64,000 nt of DNA, from assembly GCF_025460765.1 (NCBI RefSeq), contig NZ_JAMWEG010000002.1:434001-498000 (forward strand), given 5' to 3'. The notes under the pieces are model-generated. The model was given only the letters and a program-made list of their open reading frames with translations, had not been told where the DNA came from and searched no databases. The position numbers were made by a program, and so were the translations under genes. Shown here in pieces: positions 51,389-59,900 of the stretch. This stretch comes from Micromonospora sp. MA102 (GTDB lineage: Bacteria > Actinomycetota > Actinomycetes > Mycobacteriales > Micromonosporaceae). Every line of letters starts with the position of its first letter. Position 1 is the stretch's first letter.

Positions 51389-52786
51389 TCACCAGGCGAA
51401 GCGTTCGTGATGGGTGTGCGCCTCGGGGACCCCCGCCGCGCGGATCGCGGCGCGGGCGGCGTCGACCCAGCCGTCCGGCCCGCAGAGGAAGACGTCGTGG
51501 CCGGCGACGCCGGGGGAGAGCCGGCGCAGTGCCTCCGCGTCGGAGAGCCCCTCGGCGTAGGCCGGCAGCCAGGACGGGTGCACCGCCCGGGGGCCGACCA
51601 GGTGGTGCACGACCAGCCCGCGCTCCGCGGCGAGCCGGTCCAGCTCCGCACGGAAGGCCAGGTCCTCCGGGGTACGCGCGCGGTAGAGCAGCACCGCCTG
51701 GCCGGGCGCGTACGGCAGCTCCCACAGCAGGGCCAGCAGGGGGGTGATGCCGACCCCGCAGGCCAGCATGGTGATCCCGCCACCGCGCCAGCGCTCCCCG
51801 GTGAGCCGCCCGTACGGCCCTTCGACGAGCACCCGCGTGCCGGGGCGCAGGGCGGCCACCCGGGCGCTGCCGTCGCCCAGGTCCTTGACCGTGATCCGCA
51901 TGAGGTCGCCGTTCGGCGGCGCGGACAGCGAGTACGGGTGGGCCCGGGACCAGCCGGGCCCGTCCAGGAACCGCCAGAGCAGGAACTGCCCGGCCCGGAC
52001 GGGCAGCCGGTGCAGGTCGCGCCCGCGCAGCCAGACCGAGGTGATCCCGGGCGCCTCGGTGACCACGGCGGCCACCTCGATCCGGTGCCGCAGTGAGCGC
52101 CAGGCGGGCAGCCCCAGCCGCCAGACCAGCACACTGGCGAGCGCCAGCAGGTAGACGGTCCACCAGTAGGCGCGGGCGAGCGGCGAGGTGACGAAGTCCG
52201 CGCCGGTCCAGAGCTGGTGCGGCAGCGCCAGCGCGACGCCCAGGTACGCGTACAGGTGCAGCAGGTGCCAGGACTCGTAGCGCAGCCGGCGCCGGGCCGC
52301 GCGGACCGAGGTCACCACCACGAGCACCAGCAGGGCCAGCGCCGCGGTGGCCAGCAGCATCCCCGGGTACGTGACGACGAGGTCCCAGGTCTCGGCGAGC
52401 ACCCCCCGGCGGGTGGTGCCGGCGTACCCGAGGACGGTCAGCAGCACGTGCGCCAGGAGCAGGTGGAACGAGGTGAAGCCGGTGAGCCGGTGCCAGCGGG
52501 CGATCCGGTCCTGGCCGAAGCGCCGCTCGATCAGCGGCACCCGGGCCATGAGCACCACCTGGACGAGCATCAGGTCGGCGCTGACCAGGCCGGCGAGCCG
52601 GCCGAGCGAGGTGAGGCCGGTGGCCGGGCCGCCCAGCAGCTCCTGCACGCCGCGGTCGGCGGTCCAGAGCGCGGTGACCACCAGCAGGCTGAGCGCCGCG
52701 GCGCCGCCGGCCACGTCGGCCCACCAGGCCGGGGCCGCCGGCCGGGTCCGGCGCGGGGTTCGCCGGCCGGCGACGGCGGCGGTCAC
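51389..52786 (-). CDS. Ferric-reductase-like membrane flavoprotein
   Basis: Protein of 465 residues: five or six transmembrane helices with heme-ligand-type histidines (WHRLTGFTSFHLLLAH and WHLLHLYAYLGVAL), then an FAD domain (HPYSLSAPPNG) and an NAD(P) domain (ACGVGITPLLALLWEL, DVFLCGPDGWVDAA). It should pass electrons from cytosolic NAD(P)H across the membrane. Gene order reductase – FMN-binding – ApbE defines a flavinylated electron-transfer operon. Confidence 0.9.
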   Translation of the reverse strand: MTAAVAGRRTPRRTRPAAPAWWADVAGGAAALSLLVVTALWTADRGVQELLGGPATGLTSLGRLAGLVSADLMLVQVVLMARVPLIERRFGQDRIARWHRLTGFTSFHLLLAHVLLTVLGYAGTTRRGVLAETWDLVVTYPGMLLATAALALLVLVVVTSVRAARRRLRYESWHLLHLYAYLGVALALPHQLWTGADFVTSPLARAYWWTVYLLALASVLVWRLGLPAWRSLRHRIEVAAVVTEAPGITSVWLRGRDLHRLPVRAGQFLLWRFLDGPGWSRAHPYSLSAPPNGDLMRITVKDLGDGSARVAALRPGTRVLVEGPYGRLTGERWRGGGITMLACGVGITPLLALLWELPYAPGQAVLLYRARTPEDLAFRAELDRLAAERGLVVHHLVGPRAVHPSWLPAYAEGLSDAEALRRLSPGVAGHDVFLCGPDGWVDAARAAIRAAGVPEAHTHHERFAW

Positions 52787-52933
52787 CGGGGCTTCCTCCC
52801 GGTACGGCTGACGTTCATGTGGTCAACCCTGGCGGCCGGAGCTCGGCGGTTCCTTTGCCGGTGCTGTGCGCGCCCTGAGAATCCGGTCGTCTCCCGGCGC
52901 GCCACACGTTGCGTTTTCGTCGGAGGGGAGGTG

Positions 52934-52939
52934 TACTGT
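52934..52939 (+). promoter_or_regulatory. Probable -10 box of the SOS cassette
   Basis: TACTGT, 9 nt before the LexA box, so a bound repressor would cover the expected start point. Confidence 0.45.
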
Positions 52940-52948
52940 CAGAGCAGT

Positions 52949-52964
52949 TAGAACGAGTGTTCGA
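52949..52964. promoter_or_regulatory. LexA (SOS) box
   Basis: TAGAACGAGTGTTCGA contains the actinobacterial SOS core GAAC-N4-GTTC with matching flanks, differing from TCGAAC-N4-GTTCGA only in the second base of the left flank. It lies upstream of the HEPN–imuA'–imuB–dnaE2 genes. Confidence 0.75.
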
Positions 52965-53287
52965 TTCAGTCGTACGCTCGTTCCAACGTCCGGGAGCGGT
53001 GTTTCGCGGCTCCGGCTCCCGGGAGGTGCGGTTCCGCGGACCGCACCGGGCTCCGGACAGTCGCGAGTCCGGACCCGTCAAGGCAGGATCGTCGCCCGCC
53101 GCCCACGACCCCCGGGCGGCGGGCGACGGACCCGCCGGTACGCCGGCCGGGTGTGGTGTGGGGAAGCATCCACACCCGGCCGGCCCCCACCTGGTGCGTC
53201 TTCCTCCGCACCGCCCGTTCCGGGCGTCCCGGGCGACGGTTCCCCGTCGCGCGGCCGCCCCGCCCCGGCCCACGCGGAGGAGAGACC

Positions 53288-53791
53288 ATGTCGACCAGTC
53301 CGGCCCAGGCGCCCACGGTGCCCGCGCACGTGCTGCCGCACCGCACCCCCGCCCAACTGCTCGTGGTGGCCCGCCACGGGCTGGCCGAGGCCACCCGGAC
53401 CCGCCCCGACGGTCTCCGGTACGCCGCCGCCCACCTCGCCGCGCTGCGCGCCGCCGCCGCCCTGCTGGCCGCCCGCGCCCGCCCCGCACCGACCCGGCGC
53501 AACCGGATCACCAGCGTCTGGGTGCTGCTCGCCGCCGTCGCCCCCGAGCTGGACGAGTGGGCCGCCTACTTCGCGGCCGGGGCCAGCAAGCGGGCCGCCG
53601 CCGAGGCCGGCATCCCCCGGGTGGTCACCGCCCGGGAGGCCGACGACCTGCTCCGCGCCGCCGAGGAGTTCGTGACCGTGGTGGAGACCGCGCTCGGCCT
53701 GGCACACCAACCGGCGCTCGACGAACCGCACCGGCCACTCCGGCTCGGCGTGCCTGACGCCCTGCCGCGACCCGGAGCAGCCGCCGCCTGA
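53288..53791 (+). CDS. SAV_6107-type HEPN-domain protein
   Basis: All-helical protein of 167 residues that fits the SAV_6107 HEPN family of actinomycetes (LVVARHGLAEATRTRPDGLRYAAAHLAALRAAAALLA; DEWAAYFAAGASKRAAAEAG; AREADDLLRAAEEFV). I do not see the canonical RNase motif R-x4-6-H at the usual site, so nuclease activity is doubtful. GGAGGAGAG precedes ATG 53288. It is the first gene behind the SOS box, suggesting a role in damage-induced mutagenesis. Confidence 0.78.
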   Translation: MSTSPAQAPTVPAHVLPHRTPAQLLVVARHGLAEATRTRPDGLRYAAAHLAALRAAAALLAARARPAPTRRNRITSVWVLLAAVAPELDEWAAYFAAGASKRAAAEAGIPRVVTAREADDLLRAAEEFVTVVETALGLAHQPALDEPHRPLRLGVPDALPRPGAAAA

Positions 53792-53794
53792 GTC

Positions 53795-53841
53795 GCGGCG
53801 CCCGGCCACCACCGGCGGGACCCCGGGTGGCCGGGCGCCGC
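53795..53841 (+). terminator. Strong hairpin between HEPN and imuA' genes
   Basis: GCGGCGCCCGGCCACC / GGTGGCCGGGCGCCGC, a 16-bp perfect stem with a 15-nt loop, directly after the HEPN stop. It could terminate or attenuate transcription before the polymerase genes, or protect the upstream mRNA. Confidence 0.65.
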
Positions 53842-53909
53842 TCCCGGCGACGGCGAGCACGCCGCGCCGGGCCGCACGCGCGTCCCGCACCGCACGATCC
53901 AAGCACCAT

Positions 53910-53929
53910 CCACGGGCCGGTGCCCGTGG
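53910..53929 (+). repeat. Small hairpin ahead of imuA'
   Basis: CCACGGGC / GCCCGTGG, 8-bp stem with a CGGT loop, 27 nt before the imuA' start; may affect its translation. Confidence 0.4.
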
Positions 53930-53955
53930 TGAACACACGACGGGGGGTAGGTCCG

Positions 53956-54729
53956 ATGGCGGGCCGCATGGTGGTCGGTTCCGCCGCCCTGGCCGAGCTG
54001 GTACGCCCGGCCAGCGCGCCCGACCCGGCGGGTGGCCACCGGGTGCTCCCCGTCCGGCCCGAGCTGACCGGGCTGCTGCCCAACCGCGGGCTGCGGCGCG
54101 GCAGCACCATCGCGGTCGGCGCCGGCCAGCCCCGGCGCAGCGGGGCCACCTCCCTGATCCTCGCCCTGCTCGCCGAGGCGTCCCGGGCCGGCTCGTGGTG
54201 CGCCGTGGTCGGCGTGCCCACCTTCGGGGCGGGCGCGGCGGCCGAGGCCGGCATCGCCCTGGACCGGCTCGCCCTGGTGCCGAACCCCGGGCCGGAGTGG
54301 CCCACCGTCGTCGCCGCGCTCATCGACGGGGTCGACGTGGTGGTCACCGCCGTGCCGACCACGGTCTCCTCCTCGGTCGCCAACCGGCTGGCCGCCCGGG
54401 CCCGGCAGCGCGGCAGCGTGCTCGTCCCGTACGGCCGGTGGGACGGCGCGGACGTGACGCTCCAGGTGGTCCGCGGGGTCTGGGAGGGGCTCGGGCCGGG
54501 CCGGGGCCGGCTGCGCCGCCGGGAGGTGACCGTCTCGGCCCGCGGCCGGGGCGCGGCCGCCCGCCCCAAGGAGATCAAGGTCTGGCTGCCCGGCGACGAG
54601 CTGACCCGGGTGATCCCGCGGGCGACCGGCGGCGGCCCGGTCCGCGCCGCCGCGCCCCGGCGGTTCCGCGTGGTGGCCCCGGCCGCCGCTGCCGCCGTCC
54701 GGCCGTTCACCGTGGTCGGGTCGGCATGA
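53956..54729 (+). CDS. ImuA'-like (RecA-fold) mutasome accessory protein
   Basis: Protein of 257 residues in the position of mycobacterial ImuA'. It has a RecA-like core with a degenerate Walker A (AVGAGQPRRSGATSLIL), WCAVVGVPTFGAGAAAEAGIALDRLALV, and a Walker-B-like VDVVVTAVPT strand. ImuA' bridges ImuB and DnaE2 in the SOS mutasome. ATG 53956 is chosen; its stop overlaps the imuB start (ATGA). Confidence 0.85.
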   Translation: MAGRMVVGSAALAELVRPASAPDPAGGHRVLPVRPELTGLLPNRGLRRGSTIAVGAGQPRRSGATSLILALLAEASRAGSWCAVVGVPTFGAGAAAEAGIALDRLALVPNPGPEWPTVVAALIDGVDVVVTAVPTTVSSSVANRLAARARQRGSVLVPYGRWDGADVTLQVVRGVWEGLGPGRGRLRRREVTVSARGRGAAARPKEIKVWLPGDELTRVIPRATGGGPVRAAAPRRFRVVAPAAAAAVRPFTVVGSA

Positions 54730-56513
54730 GCGGTGCGCCGGCGCGGACCCTGCTGCTCTGGTGCCCGGACTGGCCGGTCCTCGCCGCCGAGATCGTCGAC
54801 GGGGTGCCCGCCACCGACCCGGTCGCCGTACTGCACGCCAACCGGGTGGTCGCCTGCTCCGAGCGGGCCCGCGCCGAGGGCGTCCGCCGGGGGCTGCGCC
54901 GGCGGGAGGCGCAGGGCCGCTGCCCCCAGCTCACCGTCGTCGACCACGATCCCGCCCGGGACGCCCGGGCGTTCGAGCCGGTGGTGGCCGCCGTCGAGGA
55001 GGTGGTCGCCGGGGTCGAGGTGATCCGCCCCGGGGCCTGCGCGCTGGCCGCCCGGGGTCCCAGCCGCTACCTGGGCGGCGAGGAGGCGGCGGCCGAGCGG
55101 ATCGTCGAGCACGTCGCCCAGACCTGCGCGGTGGAGAGCCAGGTCGGCATCGCCGACGGGGTCTTCGCCGCCGGGCTGGCCGCCCGGGACGGGCGGATCG
55201 TGCCTCCCGGCGGGACCCCGGAGTTCCTGGCCGGCCTGCCCGTCGAGGCGCTCGGCCGACCCACCCTGACCGACCTGCTGCGCCGGCTGGGCGTCCGCAC
55301 CCTCGGCGACTTCGCCGCGCTGCCCGCCGGGGACGTGCTGGCCCGGTTCGGCTTCGACGGGGCGCTGGCCCACCGGCTCGCCGCCGGCCGGGACCACCGG
55401 CCGCTCGCGGTCCGGCAGCCGCCCGCCGACCTGACCGTCACCGCCGACCACGACGAGCCGATCGACCGGGTCGACGCCGCGGCGTTCGCCGCCCGGACGC
55501 TGGCCGAGCAACTGCACGAGCGGCTGGCCGCGCACGGGCTGGCCTGCACCCGGCTCGGCATCGAGGCGGTCACCGCGCACGGTCAGGAGCTGCACCGGGT
55601 CTGGCGGCACGACGGGCTGCTCACCGCGGCGGCCATCGCCGACCGGGTCCGCTGGCAGCTCGACGGCTGGCTCTCCGGCAGCAACGGCCGGGGCGGCGCC
55701 CGCCCGGCCCGCCCCACCGCCGGGATCATCCGGCTGCGGCTGGTGCCGGCCGGGGTGCTCGCCCAGGCCGGCCTGCAACCCGGCCTCTGGGGGGAGACGG
55801 GCGAGGAGCGGGAGCGGGCGCACCGCGCGTTGAGCCGGGTGCAGGGCATCCTCGGTCCCGAGGCGGTGGTCACCGCCGTGCTCGGCGGCGGGCGCTCCCC
55901 GGCCGACCAGGTGCGCCTGGTCCCGTGGGGCGACGAGCGCCTGCCCGCCCGCCCCGGCCCGCCACCCCTGCCGGCCGCCGAGCCCGCCCCGGCCGTCGAG
56001 CCCGTCCCGGCCGCGGGGCCCGTGCCGGCTGCCGCGCCCGTCCCGGCTGCCACGCCTGTCCCGGCTGTCGCGTCGGCGGTGCCGACCGGGCGGCCCCGGG
56101 CCGGTGCGGTGGCGCGGCCGGACCGGGCCGGTGCGGTGGGGCGCTCGGGGGGCCGCCCGGCCCGCAGCGGCGGGTCGGCGCCGGTGCCGCCGTGGCCGGG
56201 ACGGATCCCGCCGCCCGCGCCGGCCGTGGTGCTGCCCACCCCGCTGCCCGCCGCCGTGCACGACGCCGACGGCGAGCCGGTCGTGGTGAGCGCCCGGCTG
56301 GCGGTCAGCGCGGCGCCGGCCCGGCTGACCGTCGGCGCCGGCGGCCCGGCCGAGATCACCGGCTGGGCCGGTCCGTGGCCGGTGGACGAGCGCTGGTGGG
56401 CGCCGGCCGAGGCCCGCCGCCGGGCCCGGTTCCAGGTCTGCCTGGCCGACGGGGCCGCCCTGCTGCTCGCGGTCGAGGGCGGCCAGTGGCTGGTGGAGGC
56501 GATCTATGACTGA
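54726..56513 (+). CDS. imuB: ImuB, Y-family polymerase-like protein
   Basis: Protein of 595 residues with the Y-family polymerase fold but without the catalytic acids: the first motif reads LLLWCPDWPV and the usual SxDE site reads RPGACALAARG. Helix-hairpin-helix and little-finger regions follow (LLRRLGVRTLGDFAALP), then a 40-residue Pro/Ala repeat linker and a conserved C-terminal segment (ITGWAGPWPVDERWW). ImuB recruits DnaE2 to the beta clamp and does not polymerise. Length exceeds the mycobacterial protein because of the linker. Confidence 0.92.
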   Translation: MSGAPARTLLLWCPDWPVLAAEIVDGVPATDPVAVLHANRVVACSERARAEGVRRGLRRREAQGRCPQLTVVDHDPARDARAFEPVVAAVEEVVAGVEVIRPGACALAARGPSRYLGGEEAAAERIVEHVAQTCAVESQVGIADGVFAAGLAARDGRIVPPGGTPEFLAGLPVEALGRPTLTDLLRRLGVRTLGDFAALPAGDVLARFGFDGALAHRLAAGRDHRPLAVRQPPADLTVTADHDEPIDRVDAAAFAARTLAEQLHERLAAHGLACTRLGIEAVTAHGQELHRVWRHDGLLTAAAIADRVRWQLDGWLSGSNGRGGARPARPTAGIIRLRLVPAGVLAQAGLQPGLWGETGEERERAHRALSRVQGILGPEAVVTAVLGGGRSPADQVRLVPWGDERLPARPGPPPLPAAEPAPAVEPVPAAGPVPAAAPVPAATPVPAVASAVPTGRPRAGAVARPDRAGAVGRSGGRPARSGGSAPVPPWPGRIPPPAPAVVLPTPLPAAVHDADGEPVVVSARLAVSAAPARLTVGAGGPAEITGWAGPWPVDERWWAPAEARRRARFQVCLADGAALLLAVEGGQWLVEAIYD

Positions 56514-56919
56514 GCGCCGCGCCTCGGCCGCGCTGGGTGCCCTGGTCGTGGGCCGTGCCTCGGCCGTGCGGCGTGCCTCGACCGTGCAGCGTGCTTCGGT
56601 CGGGCGTCGCGCCGACGTGCCGCGCCGGCTCCTACCCGTCGGAGGCTACGAACTTGATGACGTGAACAGATCGCCATTGGCTCCCGCTCCCGCTCCCGCT
56701 CCCGCTCCCGCTCCCGCTCCCGCTCCCGCTCCCGCTCCCGCGATTCATCTGCGTCATCAAGTTCGTAGTCAACCAACAGCCACCCGCCGCCTGGCGGGGG
56801 CGGAGCCAGATCCGGCGGAACCAGGTCCTGCGGAACCAGGTCCTGGAGGAATCCGGCCCCTGCGGAGGCCGCAACCGGCCACGATGTCGACGCGGAACCG
56901 CCCGGGAGCCGGCCGGTGA
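56506..56919 (+). CDS. Low-complexity ORF coupled between imuB and dnaE2
   Basis: An open frame of 137 codons whose ATG overlaps the imuB stop by 8 nt and whose TGA overlaps the dnaE2 GTG by 4 nt. The product has RAS-type repeats (GRASAVRRASTVQRAS), a run of about nine Ala-Pro pairs encoded by the CTCCCG repeat, and EPGPAEPGP repeats. I recognise no domain. The double overlap favours translation, but the repetitive composition and the large hairpin in it argue that it could be a non-coding insertion. Confidence 0.4.
   Translation: MTERRASAALGALVVGRASAVRRASTVQRASVGRRADVPRRLLPVGGYELDDVNRSPLAPAPAPAPAPAPAPAPAPAPAIHLRHQVRSQPTATRRLAGAEPDPAEPGPAEPGPGGIRPLRRPQPATMSTRNRPGAGR
56646..56768. repeat. Hairpin element with 17-bp arms enclosing (CTCCCG)10
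   Basis: CTACGAACTTGATGACG (56646–56662) and its exact complement (56752–56768) flank 89 nt that contain ten uninterrupted copies of the hexamer CTCCCG (56681–56740). No target-site duplication or transposase is visible. The arms share a GAACTTGATGA-like core with intergenic palindromes elsewhere in this window. Confidence 0.8.
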
Positions 56920-59900
56920 GCTTCCACAACCCGAAGATGCCCTGGTCGGAGCTGGAGCAGGTGCTCTCCGGGCGGCCCGACGGTCGGTCCGGCAAGGGGC
57001 GGCCCAAGGGCGAGCGGCACCTGCACGTGGTGGACCCGCTCGCGGTCGACGCCGACGGCGGCGACTCCCCGGCGTGGAGCCGCAAGCGGCAGGAGTACGT
57101 GCCGCCGGAGCTGCCCCGGCCCGACGACGCGGTGCCTTACGCGGAACTGCACGCGCACACCAACTTCAGCTTCCTCGACGGCGCCAGCCACCCCGAGGAG
57201 CTGGCCGAGGAGGCCGCCCGGCTGGGGCTCACGGCGCTCGCCGTCACCGACCACGACGGCTTCTACGGCGTGGTGCGCTTCGCCGAGGCGGCCCGCGCGC
57301 TGCACCTGCCCACGGTCTTCGGCGCGGAGCTCTCTCTCGGGCTGCCCGGCCCGCAGAACGGCGAGCCGGACCCGCACGGCGCGCACCTGCTGGTGCTGGC
57401 CCACGGCCACGAGGGGTACGCCCGGCTCGCCGCCACCATCGCCCGGGCGCAGCTGCGCGGCGGGGAGAAGGGCCGACCGGTCTACGGCGAGCTGGAGGAG
57501 GTCGCCGCCGAGCTGCGCGACCACGTGCTGGTGCTCACCGGCTGCCGCAAGGGGCACGTGCCCGGCGCGCTGCTCACCGAGGGCGTGGACGCGGCGGCCC
57601 GGGAGCTGGACCGGCTCACCGCGCTCTTCGGCGCCGAGACGGTGGCGGTGGAGCTGACCGACCACGGCCACCCGCTCGACGCCGACCGCAACGACGCGCT
57701 GGCCGAGCTGGCCGCCGCGGCGGGGCTGCCCACGGTGGCCACCAACAACGTGCACTACGCCACCCCGGGGCGGCGCCGGCTGGCCACCACCGTGGCGGCG
57801 GTGCGGGCCCGGCGCAGCCTCGACGAGATCGACGGCTGGCTGCCCGCCGCCGCCACCGCCCACCTGCGCAGCGGCGCGGAGATGGCGGCGCGGTTCGCCG
57901 CGTACCCGGGTGCGGTGGCCCGGGCCGCCGAGTTCGGCGCGGAACTCGCCTTCGACCTGCAACTGGTCGCGCCGCAGCTGCCGGCGTACCCGGTGCCGCC
58001 GGGGCACACCGAGATGAGCTGGCTGCGCCACCTCACCATGGCCGGCGCCCGGGAGCGCTACGGCCCGCCCGAGGCGCACCCGGAGGCGTACGCGCAGCTG
58101 GAGCACGAGCTGCGGATGATCGATGACCTCGGCTTCCCCGGCTACTTCCTGGTGGTCTACGACATCGTCGCGTTCTGCCGCGAGCAGGACATCTACTGCC
58201 AGGGTCGGGGCTCGGCGGCCAACTCGGCGGTCTGCTACGCGCTGCGGATCACCAACGTGGACGCGGTGCGGCACCGGCTGCTCTTCGAGCGTTTCCTCGC
58301 CCCCGAGCGGGACGGCCCGCCCGACATCGACGTGGACATCGAATCCGACCGCCGGGAGGAGGTGATCCAGCACGTCTACGCCCGGTACGGCCGGGAGCAC
58401 ACCGCCCAGGTCGCCAACGTCATCTCCTACCGGCCGCGGTCGGCGGTGCGGGACGTGGCCAAGGCGTTCGGCTTCTCGCCCGGGCAGCAGGACGCCTGGA
58501 GCAAGCAGATCGACCGCTGGGGCTCGGTCGCGGCGGTCGACGTGGAGGACATCCCCGAGCAGGTGGTGGCGTACGCCAACGAGCTGCAGACGTTCCCCCG
58601 GCACCTGGGCATCCACTCCGGCGGCATGGTGATCTGCGACCGACCGGTGATCGAGGTCTGCCCGGTGGAGTGGGGGCGGATGCCCGGCCGCAGCGTGCTC
58701 CAGTGGGACAAGGACGACTGCGCCGCCGTCGGCCTGGTCAAGTTCGACCTGCTCGGCCTCGGCATGCTCTCCGCGCTGCACTACGGCTACGACCTGATCG
58801 GGATGAGCCTGGACCTGGGCGACATGACCCTGGACGACCCCGAGGTCTACGACATGCTCTGCCGGGCCGACTCGGTCGGGGTGTTCCAGGTGGAGAGCCG
58901 CGCCCAGATGGCCACGCTGCCCCGGCTCAAGCCCCGCGAGTTCTACGACCTGGTGGTGGAGGTGGCGCTGATCCGGCCCGGCCCGATCCAGGGCGGCTCG
59001 GTGCACCCGTTCATCCGGCGCAAGAACGGCCAGGAGCCGGTGACCTTCGCGCACCCGCTGATGCGCAACGCGCTGGAGAAGACCCTCGGCGTGCCGCTGT
59101 TCCAGGAGCAGCTCATGCAGCTCGCCATCGACCTGGCCGGCTTCGACGCGGCCGGGGCCGACCAGCTGCGCCGGGCCATGGGGGCGAAGCGCTCGGTGGA
59201 GCGGATGGCGCAGATCGCCGACCGGCTCTACGCCGGGATGGCCGAGCGGGGCATCACCGGCGAGCTGGCCGACGACGTCTACCGCAAGCTCACCGCGTTC
59301 GCCAGCTACGGCTTCCCGGAGAGCCACGCCATGAGCTTCGCCTACCTGGTGTACGCCAGTTCCTGGCTGAAGCGCTACCACCCGGGCCCGTTCCTGGCCG
59401 CGCTGCTCAACGCCCAGCCGATGGGCTTCTACTCGCCGCAGACCCTGGTCGACGACGCCCGCCGGCACGGCGTCGAGGTCCGCCGGCCGGACATCAACGC
59501 CAGCGGCGCCAAGGCGGTCCTGGAGTCCACGCCGGAGACCCGGTGGGGGAGCCAGCCGGGCGAGCCGCCGCACGCCTGGGGGCTGGGCGGCCCGGCGGTC
59601 CGGCTGGGGCTGTCGGGCGTGCGTACCCTCGGCGACGACGTGGCCGAGCGGATCGAGGCGGAGCGGACGGCCCACGGGCCGTACCGGGACATGCCGGACC
59701 TGGCCCGCCGGGTCGGCCTGACGGCGGCGCACCTGGAGGCGCTGGCCACCGCGGACGCCTTCGCCTGTTTCGGGCTGACCCGCCGGCAGGCCCTCTGGGC
59801 CGCCGGCGCGGCGGCGCAGGACCGGCCGGGCCGGCTGCCCGGCACGGTGACCGGCACGGCCCCGCCCACCCTGCCCGGGATGGAGGCGGTGGACCGGCTG

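Larger units (their letters stand above)
52787..53287 (+). other. 501-nt gene-free region upstream of the mutasome cassette
   Basis: I see no convincing gene here. It holds the SOS box and -10 box described separately and, if transcription starts near 52946, a leader of about 340 nt before the HEPN gene. No clear hairpin or small ORF with a ribosome site was found in that leader. Confidence 0.5.

Noticed and set aside
53842..53955. Second LexA box upstream of imuA'
   Set aside because: GAACACACGAC matches only the left half of the consensus; the right half GTTC is absent.
56681..56740. CTCCCG array as a CRISPR-like or satellite array
   Set aside because: Units are 6 nt with no spacers; it is a simple tandem repeat.
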